Shown here piece after piece: positions 8,226-17,500 of a stretch of 64,000 nucleotides of DNA. This DNA is from Bog-756 sp963776225 (lineage in GTDB: Bacteria > Actinomycetota > Acidimicrobiia > Acidimicrobiales > RAAP-2), in the NCBI GenBank assembly GCA_963776225.1, contig CAVZLL010000003.1, forward strand, positions 372,001-436,000, given 5' to 3'. Each line of letters opens with the position of its first letter. Positions within the stretch are counted from its first letter, which is position 1. The position numbers and the translations under genes are program-made. The notes beneath the pieces were generated by a model that did no database searches, was not told the DNA's origin, and saw only the letters and a program-made list of their open reading frames with translations.

Positions 8226-10328
8226 TCAGGTGACCTTGAATGCCGTCATCGAGGCGACGGATCCGGTGTTGCCGGTCAATGTGATGAGCCCTGTCTGGGC
8301 ATTCTGGGGGACCGTGGCCACGATCTGGGTCGCAGTGTGGCTGTTGATCACCGCTGTCGCCCCGCCGAAGATCACGTGAGTGACCGGTGTGAGGTTGGAA
8401 CCCTTGATGGTGATCTTTGACCCCCGCAGTCCCGAGGCCGGGGAGAACGAGTTGAGCAGGACGTAGGCCGTCCCGACCCGCCACTTGGGATCCTTCGCCG
8501 GTGCGAGGAAGGTCACCGTGACCGAGCCGTCCTTCTCCACCAGCGACACCAGGCAGGGGGCGATCTTCCGTGGTCCGCACAGCTTTAGGAACACCGGCGG
8601 AACGGTCAGCTTCGGCTGGTAGCAGACCTTGACCCCAGCGGTCGAAGGAAGCCCGTGCACGACCTGGGTGATCGTGAGAACGTCGGACGCCCCGAACCCG
8701 GTCGGCTTGAGCGTGGAGACCGGAGAGGGATAGTTGAACTGCGAGCCACAGTTCAACGTCGCCGTGTTGGTGACCAGGCTGAGGGACGCAGGTCCCGAAG
8801 TCGAGGTGCCGGAGACGGCGACGCTCACGCCGTCGAGCGGCGTGTCGACCGTCGCGTTGCAGCTCGGAGCGCAGGTCGCAGTGGTCGGGCTCGCCTTGAC
8901 GGTGTAGGTGAACTCATCTGCGGGGGTGATCGCCGACGTGCCCGACGGTGTGGTCACCGTGACGTCGACCAGCCCGGCGGCCTGTGGGGGCGAGACGGCC
9001 GTGACCGAATTGTCACTGCTGAACGTCACGTCCGTGGACGGGACGTTGCCGAAGTCGACCGCGGTGACCCCGGTGAACCCCGAGCCGGTGATGGTGACCG
9101 GCGTCCCGCCGGCGGTGAAGTCGGTGAACGGGCCGACCGTGCTCACGATCGGCCCGTACGGATGGACCGAGGTGTCGAAGGCCCCGATGTCGCAGGGAAG
9201 GCCCCGTGCGGAGCCCCGCTGGTCGGTGGGCGGGCACAGGGCCGGGTCGCTCACGTGCTTGACGGCGGGGCTACCCGGGAACAGCGCGATGGTCGGGGTT
9301 GGGCCTCCGTTGTTGCGCAGTCCCGAGGGGTCGAGCACCGCCGGCACGGCCGAGAGATCGCCGAGCACCCCGAACCCGCAGGTCACTCCGTCGTCGAGGT
9401 TGTATCCCAGGTCGTGGACCGAGCCCCCGAGGTAGCAGTTCCCGCCGGTCGCGCCGCTGCCGGCGACGAGGGTCGCGCCGATGGTCAGTGTCCCGTCGCT
9501 CTCGATGCCACCGCCGACGACCGCCCGGTTGGCCGAGAAGGTGCTGTCGGTGACGCCTGTGGTGCCGGAGTTGAACAGTGCGCCGCCCGAGCCGGACGTG
9601 CTGTCGCCGGAGAAGGTGCTGTTGCCGACGCTGAGGTTCCCACCCAGGTTGAGGATGGCACCGCCAAGGTTGTCCGAGCTGTCGCCCGAGAAGGTGCTGG
9701 CGCTGACGCTCGCGGACCCGTCGGTGAAGATCGCCCCGCCGCCGAAGCCCGCCCCAGGCGCAGTGTCGCCGGAGAAGGTGTCGTCAATGGCCGTGAGGGT
9801 GCCCCCGTTGTAGATTGCGCCGCCGTAGTCGGACGCGGTGTCGCCCGAGAAGGTGATCTCGCTCACGCTGAGGATGCCTTCGTTGAGCACCGCACCCCCG
9901 TTGCCGGTGGTTGCGTTCCCGTTCTCGACGGTGAGCCCGGAGAGGGTCGCGGTCGATGAGGGGCCGGGTCCGTTCACGAACACGCCGGTGGTGCCACCAC
10001 CGCTCACCGCCAGGTTGCCGGCGCCGGGACCGTCGATGGTCAGCCCCGCGATCGGGATCGGGCCGGCCAGGGTGATCAGGCTGCAGGCCGGCGACAGCGC
10101 GAAGGTGATGGTGTCACCGGACGCGGCAGTTGCGGCCTCGTACGGAAGGGAACCCGGAGTGGTCGGCGATCCACTGCAGTTGGTGACCACCTCTGTCGCC
10201 GCACCCGCCGTCCCCGGCGGCAATGCGACGATCGAGAGTGCCGACAGAGCGATGACTCCGACTCCCAGCATCCGCCCGGTCGCTCGCCGTCGAGCACCTG
10301 GATTCGCTTCCCACTTCGTCCGCCGCAT
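8226..10328 (-). CDS. Secreted beta-helix protein with IPT/TIG domains
   Basis: About 700 residues from ATG 10328, with GGAAAGG upstream. A signal sequence (MLGVGVIALSALSIVALPPG, cleavage near GTAGA) leads into a repetitive region, residues about 100-320, with units such as STFSGDSTSGSGGALFNSG, typical of right-handed parallel beta-helix or polymorphic-outer-membrane-like repeats. Around residues 420-500 lies an IPT/TIG immunoglobulin-like domain (GGTPVTITGSGFTGVTAVDF) and a second TIG-like domain forms the C-terminus (SGLRGSKITIKGSNLTPVTH). No catalytic residues or cell-wall anchor are recognised. Probably a surface or extracellular adhesion-type protein; it lies upstream of the RCC1 gene on the same strand, 78 bases away. 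Confidence 0.8.
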   Translation of the reverse strand: MRRTKWEANPGARRRATGRMLGVGVIALSALSIVALPPGTAGAATEVVTNCSGSPTTPGSLPYEAATAASGDTITFALSPACSLITLAGPIPIAGLTIDGPGAGNLAVSGGGTTGVFVNGPGPSSTATLSGLTVENGNATTGNGGAVLNEGILSVSEITFSGDTASDYGGAIYNGGTLTAIDDTFSGDTAPGAGFGGGAIFTDGSASVSASTFSGDSSDNLGGAILNLGGNLSVGNSTFSGDSTSGSGGALFNSGTTGVTDSTFSANRAVVGGGIESDGTLTIGATLVAGSGATGGNCYLGGSVHDLGYNLDDGVTCGFGVLGDLSAVPAVLDPSGLRNNGGPTPTIALFPGSPAVKHVSDPALCPPTDQRGSARGLPCDIGAFDTSVHPYGPIVSTVGPFTDFTAGGTPVTITGSGFTGVTAVDFGNVPSTDVTFSSDNSVTAVSPPQAAGLVDVTVTTPSGTSAITPADEFTYTVKASPTTATCAPSCNATVDTPLDGVSVAVSGTSTSGPASLSLVTNTATLNCGSQFNYPSPVSTLKPTGFGASDVLTITQVVHGLPSTAGVKVCYQPKLTVPPVFLKLCGPRKIAPCLVSLVEKDGSVTVTFLAPAKDPKWRVGTAYVLLNSFSPASGLRGSKITIKGSNLTPVTHVIFGGATAVINSHTATQIVATVPQNAQTGLITLTGNTGSVASMTAFKVT

Positions 10329-10744
10329 CCTTCCGCCTTTCCACGCCCCCCACGCAGGGATATTCCACCTGGGGCCCACAGCGTATACGAAACGTTGTGC
10401 GCGGTGACGGGGGTCGGTTGCCCCACCAAGGACTGCGAGTCCCGGCGCGTCCCGGGTGGGTGCGCTCGGCCCTGTCTCGAAGCGCGATCAAACCTCGCTG
10501 GTGAGCGCGCCTCGCGTTCGTATGAACACACAGAGCACCTGTCCACGCGCATCCGTCCGCCGGTACTCGTCAAATCTGGCGAAAAATCGTTTTTGGGGTA
10601 GGCAGCCTGTCCGATCGGTGGTAACACTTCCGCAAGCAGAGACGCGGCGCATCTCTGTGCTCGCGTCCGCCCCGGTCCGGGAGCGGACGGGAGATGGCAG
10701 GCATATCGGCGATGTCACCGGGCATCACGACGGAGGGCGGCTTC
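10329..10744. other. Divergent intergenic region with a hairpin
   Basis: No gene is supported in these 416 bases between two divergently transcribed secreted-protein genes. There is an A/T-rich patch near 10570-10600. A hairpin at 10665-10688 has GTCCGC pairing with GCGGAC, extended inward by CCCGG/CCGGG, and no T tract. It lies about 57 bases before the ATG at 10745, so it would sit in that gene's leader. Confidence 0.5.
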
Positions 10745-11431
10745 ATGGTGTCTCGCAGGGTGGTCACGGCGGCGGTGGCCGTCATCGTCCCGTTGGCGGT
10801 GGTCAACACGCTGGTCATCTCCGCCTCGGCCGCGTTCACCCCCCCGGTACAGGCCCACGGCTCGATCACCTGTTCGTACGGCACGAAGACCTCGCCGGTG
10901 AGGGCCACCTTCAACCCACCGCTGAGCAGGGCCCCGGGCGCCCTTGTGCACTCGGCGACGCAGCCCAGCGAGGTCATCACCCTCTCGCGGGCATTCCTCC
11001 GGGGGTGCAACCGGACCCCGACCCCGACCCCGCTCGTCACCGGGGGCCTGGCGACCACGACCCTCACCGCCAAGATCCCCGGGATCTTGGTCAGGCCCGG
11101 TCAGTGGTATGTCGGCAACTGCGCGACGTTCGCTCTGATGCAGTGGGCCAAGGTCGGTAGCTCGTTCTCCTGGTCGGGACCCACGTTGCCGCTCGCCGAC
11201 TCCGTGTTCGTCACCAAGAGCGTCGCCGAGTCCCGCACCTTCCAGCGGCTCGGGTTCATCGCCTCGGGGACCACCACCGGGTCATTCGCCGGAGCGAAGT
11301 CCAAGATCACCGCCTACTTCGACAGCCCGTCGGCCAAGGCCATCAACGCAACCTGCGGGGGAGCGACGACCAAGGTGGCGACCGCGACGATCTCGCCGGT
11401 GCTGAGCACGCTCCACCTCGGGAGCACCTGA
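10745..11431 (+). CDS. Secreted protein of unknown function
   Basis: 228 residues from ATG 10745, preceded by GGAGGG. The N-terminus (MVSRRVVTAAVAVIVPLAVV, cleavage near SASA) is a signal peptide. The mature part contains four cysteines and beta-rich Thr/Ser/Gly segments; I do not recognise a named family. Similar small secreted proteins are common beside cell-surface genes in actinobacteria. It is followed by the giant MBG protein on the same strand after 145 bases. Confidence 0.72.
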   Translation: MVSRRVVTAAVAVIVPLAVVNTLVISASAAFTPPVQAHGSITCSYGTKTSPVRATFNPPLSRAPGALVHSATQPSEVITLSRAFLRGCNRTPTPTPLVTGGLATTTLTAKIPGILVRPGQWYVGNCATFALMQWAKVGSSFSWSGPTLPLADSVFVTKSVAESRTFQRLGFIASGTTTGSFAGAKSKITAYFDSPSAKAINATCGGATTKVATATISPVLSTLHLGST

Positions 11432-11471
11432 GCGGACTCGCGACTAGGTTCGGCGGACCACGCAACACACG

Positions 11472-11520
11472 ACGCAGGCAACAGACCACGTAAGCCACGC
11501 AGGCAACAGACCACGTAAGC
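11472..11520. repeat. Two tandem copies of a 25-bp unit
   Basis: The 24-base string starting ACGCAGGCAACAGACC and ending CGTAAGC occurs at 11472-11495 and 11497-11520 with one base between. It sits in the gap before the giant MBG gene and could be a duplicated protein-binding site or replication slippage. Confidence 0.75.
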
Positions 11521-11576
11521 AGGGAACGAACAGATCAACGGCTGACGACGGATCGGGTCACCGGGGAAGACAGGGG

Positions 11577-14500
11577 ATGACGATGGGGCACGGCGGAACG
11601 GATGCGGCGCACGGCGGAATGGCGATGAAGGCACCCCGGACGGGTGACGGCGGCAAGGACGGAGTGAGCCGGCGCGCCCGGACACCCCGGGGGTTCGGCC
11701 GCGCCGCGACGGCGGCGCTGGTGGTCGTCTCGTCCGTGCTCGTCTCGGCGGTCCTCACCTCCCAGCCGGCGAGCGCGAGCGGCACGGCCGTTCTCCAGGG
11801 ATGGGGCGACAACACCTACGGTGAGCTGGGCAACGGTACCAAGGCGAATTCGACGGTTCCGACCAACGTGACCCTCCCGCCGGGGGTGACCGGCTTCACC
11901 GCGGTCGCCGCCGGGGGCCAGCACACCCTGGCCATCGGCTCGGACGGAAACCTCTACGCCTGGGGCGACAACGGCTACGGGGAGCTGGGCAACGGCACGA
12001 CCACCTCCTCGACCACCCCGGTCGAGGTGCACATGCCGACCGGGATCCATGCCGTCAAGATCGCCGCCGGGCTCATCGACAGCCTGGCCACCGGATCGGA
12101 CGGCAAGGTCTACGCCTGGGGCGACAACGGCTACGACGAGCTGGGTGACGGTAACACCACCGATTCGTCGCTCCCGGTCAAGGTCTCCCTCCCGGCGGGG
12201 GTGAACCTGGTCACCAAGATCGCGGCCGGTCAGTACCACAACCTCGCGCTCACCCAGAGCGGATCCGTGTACGCCTGGGGACTCAACAGCAACGGCCAGC
12301 TCGGCGACGGCACCACCACCACGCCCGCCATCCCGGTCAAGGTCGCCCTGCCCGCGGGGACGACCGCCAACAACATCGCAGCCGGCGGCTACCACAGCAT
12401 GGCCAGCGACACGGCCGGCGACCTCTACGCGTGGGGCCTCAACGGCAACGGCCAGCTGGGCCTCGCCCCGCTCGACAAGACGTCGGAGTCGAGCCCGACC
12501 CTGGTCGACATGCCCACCGGTGTCTCCGCCACCCAGCTGGCGGCCGGGCTCTACCACAGCCTGGCCGTCGGGTCCGACGGCAACCTCTACGCCTGGGGGT
12601 ACGACGCGGACGGCGAGCTCGGCCGCGGGACGACCATCGAGGCGACCATCCCCCGGACGACCGCGCTCGCCGGTGGCGCCACCCCGACGGCCATCGCCGC
12701 GGGGCTCTACGACAGCTACGCCCTCCTCCCGAGCGGCACGCTCTACGCATGGGGCCAGAACGGCCTCGGTCAGCTCGGGGACGGCAACAAGACCGCCACC
12801 CTCTCCCAGGAGGCGGTCTCGTTCGCCCCGGGGTCGACGGTGACCCTGCTCGCGACGGACTCCTCCTCGTCCGACGAGCTCGCTCTGGCGACCCCAGCAG
12901 CGGCGGTGACCACCACCAGCCTCAGCCCATCGATCGCATCGCCCGTCTACGGCCAGACCGAGACGCTCACCGCGACGGTCACCGGATCCGACGGCGGCGG
13001 CACGGTGGACTTCGAGGAGGGCGCCTCGTCGCTCTCGGGCTGCAGCACGGTGGCGCTGACTGCGTCGGGATCGAACTACCAGGCCCAGTGCACCACCACC
13101 ACGCTCCCCGCCGGCCCCAACAACCTGACGGCCGCCTATTCGGGGGACACCGCATCGGCGGGCAGCACCTCGGCGAACCTGGGGGTCACCGTGACCCCCG
13201 CACCGCTCACCGTCACCGCGTCCTCCCAGGCGACCGTCTACGGCACCGCACCGGTCGCGGTGACCGCGTCGTACGCCGGGTTCGAGAACGGCGACAGTGC
13301 CTCGTCGCTCACCACCCAGCCGTCCTGCTCCACCTCGGCCGGCGCCTCGAGCCACGTGGGCAACTACTCGACCTCCTGCAGCGGAGCATCCGATCCCGAC
13401 TACTCGATCAACTACGCCAACGGTGAGGTGGCCGTCGGACCCGCACCCCTGAGCATCGCCGCCTCCTCGCCGATGATGACCTACGGGAGCGCGGTGCCTG
13501 CGGTGACCGCCACCTACACGGGCTTCCAGAACTCGGACTCCGCGTCTTCCCTCACCCACGCCCCGGTCTGCACGACGACGGCCACCTCCCAGGACCCGGT
13601 GGGCACCTACCCCAGCAGCTGCAGCGGCGCCTCCGATCCGGACTACTCGATCCAATACACCCCGGGCTCGGTGGTGATCGGTGCGGCGCCGCTGGTGATC
13701 ATGGCATCGTCGGTCGCAACCACCTACGGGACCGCCGCGACCGCGATCACCCCCTCGTACTCCGGCTTCCTGAACGGCGACAAGGCAGCAAGCCTCACCA
13801 CCCAGCCGACCTGCGGCTCGGCGACCACGGTGACCACCGGCGTCGGGGTCTACCCGAGCACCTGCTCGGGGGCGTCCGATCCGAACTACTCGATCACCTA
13901 CGTCGGCGGCTCGGTCACCATCTCCCCGGCCCCGATCACCATCACCGCGTCGTCGGCATCGATGATCTACGGAGGAGGCGTCCCCAACGTCATCCCGACG
14001 GTGGACGGGCTCCAGAACAACGAGGGCTCATCGGTCCTCGGGTCCGGCCTGCACTGCTCGACGACCGCGACTTCGGTGGCGGACGTGGGCAGCTACCCGA
14101 CCACCTGCTCGGGGGCGTCCGATCCGAACTACTCGATCACCTACGTCGGCGGGTCGGTCTCGGTGACCCCTGCTCCGATCACCGTGACCGCGTCCACCGA
14201 CTCGATGATCTACGGCGGAACGGTGCCGACGATCACCCCGACCGTGGGCGGCCTCCAGAACAACCAGGACGCCTCCGTCCTCGGCACCGGGCTCACCTGC
14301 TCGACGCACGCAACCCCGACCTCGCCGATCGGTGCGTACCGGTCGTCCTGCTCGGGGGGATCCGATGCGAATTACTCGATCGAGTACGTCGATGGCACGA
14401 CCTCGGTCACCCCGGCGCCGCTCACCATTACCGCCTCCTCGGCATCGATGACCTACGGCGGGACGGTCCCGACGATCGTGCCCGAGGCGGCCGGTCTCCA

Positions 14501-17500
14501 GAACGGCGAGACCGTCTCGGTCCTCGGCACGGGCCTCGAATGCACCACGTCGGCCGTCTCGTCGAGTCCGGTGATCCCCTCCGGCTACGAGTCGACGTGT
14601 TCGGGTGCCGTGGACAGCAACTACGACCTGAACTACGTGGCCGGCACGGTGACGGTGACCCCGGCGCCCCTCTCGATCACCGCATCCTCGGGGACCATGT
14701 CCTACGGCAGCACCCCGCCGACCATCACCCCGACCTATGACGGGCTGGCCAACAACGACACCGCGCCGGCCACCCCGCCGACCTGCACCACGACCGCCAC
14801 CTCCACGAGCGGGGTCGGCTCCTACCCGAGCAGCTGCTCGGGCGCGGCCGACCCCAATTACGACATCACCTACAGCAACGGGTCGGTCGCGGTCGACCAG
14901 GCCACCCTCATCATCGTCGCTTCCTCGGGGACCATGTCCTACGGCGGGACCCCGCCGACCATCACCCCGACCTACGAGGGGCTGGCCAACAACGACAGCG
15001 CGCCGGCCACCCCGCCGACCTGCACCACGACCGCCACCTCGTCGAGCGGGGTCGGCTCCTACCCGAGCAGCTGCTCGGGCGCGGCCGACCCGAACTACAC
15101 GATCGCCTACACGAGCGGGACGATCAAGGTTCAGCCCGCGGCCCTGACCATCACCGCCTCCTCGTCGTCGGAGGCGTACGGGGTCGCCCCGCCGGCGATC
15201 ACCCCGACCTACGTGGGCCTGGTCAACGGCGACACCGCGCCGGCCACGCCGCCGACCTGCACCACGACGGCCACTTCGTCGAGCACGGTGGGCACCTACC
15301 CGACCAGCTGCTCGGGAGCGGCCGACCCGAACTACACGATCAACTACAACGGCGGCACGGTGACGGTGACCCCGGCGCCCCTCTCGATCACCGCATCCTC
15401 GGGGACCATGTCCTACGGGGTCGCCCCGCCGACCATCACCCCGACCTATGTGGGCCTGGTCAACGGCGACACCGCGCCGGCCACACCGCCGACCTGCGCC
15501 ACGACGGCCACCTCGTCGAGCCCGGCCGGCTCCTACCCGACCAGCTGCTTGGGCGCGGCCGACCCCGACTACCAGATCACCTACACCGCCGGACAGGTGG
15601 TCGTCGGACAGGCCACCCTGATCGTCGTGGCCTCCTCTGGGACCATGTCCTACGGCGGAACCCCGCCGACCATCACCCCGACCTATGTGGGCCTGGTCAA
15701 CGGCGACACCGCGCCGGCCACCCTGCCGGCCTGCGCCACGACGGCGACCCCGTCGAGCACCGTGGGCACCTACCCGGCCACCTGCTGGGGAGCGGCCGAC
15801 CCGAACTACACGATCACCTATTCCAACGGGACGGTCCATGTGGACCCGGCGGCACTGACCATCACCGCCTCCTCGTCGTCGGAGCACTACGGGGTCGCCC
15901 CGCCGGCGATCACCCCGACCTACGTGGGCCTGGTCAACGGCGACACCGCGCCGGCCACCCCGCCGACCTGTACCACCACGGCCACCTCGTCGAGCACGGT
16001 GGGCACCTACCCCACCACCTGCTCGGGAGCGGCCGACCCCGACTACGCGATCAACTACAACGCCGGAACGGTGAAGGTCACGCCGGCGCCCCTCTCGATC
16101 ACCGCGTCGTCGGGGACCATGTCCTACGGTGGCACCCCACCGACGATCACCCCGACCTACGTGGGCTTGGTCAACGGGGACACCGCGCCCGCCACCTCAC
16201 CGAGCTGCACCACCACGGCCACCTCGTCGAGCGGGGTCGGAACGTACCCGAGCCACTGCACCGGCGCGGCCGATTCCGACTACCAGATCAGCTACAGCGA
16301 CGGGTCGGTGACCGTGGGTGATGCCAGCCTGATCATCGTCGCCTCCTCCGGGTCGATGGACTACGGCAGCACACCGCCGACCATCACCGCAACCTACGAG
16401 GGCCTGGCCAACAACGACAGCGCGCCGGCCACCCCGCCGACCTGCACCACGACCGCCACCTCGTCGAGCGGGGTCGGCTCCTACCCGAGCAGCTGCTCGG
16501 GCGCGGCCGACCCGAATTACACGATCGCCTACGCCAACGGGACGGTCACCGTGGACCCGGCGGCGCTCACCGTCACCGCGTCCTCGGCGTCGGTCGACTA
16601 CGGTGCCGCCCCTCCGGCGATCACCGCCAGCTACTCCGGTTTCGTGAACAGTGAGAGCGCAGCGGCGTTCACCACGGCCCCCACCTGCACGACGACGGTG
16701 CTGCCCACGACTCCTGTGGGCACCTACGCGAGCAGCTGCTCCGGAGCGGTGGACGCCAACTACGCCTTCACCTACGTCGCTGGCACGGTCACCGTGTCAC
16801 CTGCTCCGCTCGGCATCACCGCGTCGTCGGGGTCGATGCTCTACGGGGGCGCCGTTCCGCAGACCACAGCCGACGTGACCGGGCTCCAGAACGAAGAGGC
16901 CAGCTCGGTGCTGTCGGGCCTCGCCTGCTCGACGGAGGCGACCCCGACCAGCCCGGTCGGCTCGTACCCGACGAGCTGTTCGGGAGCGGTGGACGCCAAC
17001 TACACCATCACGTACACCGCGGGCACCCTGGCGGTGACCCCCGCACCGCTCACCATCACCGCGTCCTCGGAGTCGATCACCTACGGCGGCACGCCGTCGG
17101 CGATCTCCCCCATCGTGTCGGGGCTCCAGAACGGCGAATCGACCGCAGAGCTCGGACCGGTCCTGATCTGCAGCACGGCAGTGGTCTCCACCACCGCGGT
17201 CGGGACCTACTCGAGCAATTGCACCGGGGCATCCGACGCCAACTACGCGGTCACCTACGTGCCCGGCACGGTGCAGGTCGTGCAGGCGCCGCTGGTGGTC
17301 GCCGCAACGTCCGGGTCGATGTCCTACGGCGGCACTCCACCCACCATCACCCCGAAGTACACCGGGTTCGTCAACGGTGAGAACCAGGGCGTCCTCAACA
17401 GCGTGCCCGTCTGCACGACCGCGGCCACGTCCTCGAGCCCGGTCGGCACCTACCCGAGCAGTTGCTCGGGTGGCTCCGACAACAACTACGCCTTCAGTTA

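Noticed and set aside
10570..10640. GGTAGG-containing segment considered as a c-di-GMP (GEMM) riboswitch
   Set aside because: The expected order of conserved blocks and the paired stems is missing.
11472..11520. Tandem direct repeats considered as a minimal CRISPR array
   Set aside because: Only two copies with a 1-base gap, no spacers and no cas genes in the window.
14028..15887. Long open frame (619 codons) on the minus strand under the MBG repeats
   Set aside because: It is the reverse shadow of a repetitive GC-rich gene; composition is Arg/Gly-rich, there is no start signal, and the plus-strand frame has full domain content.
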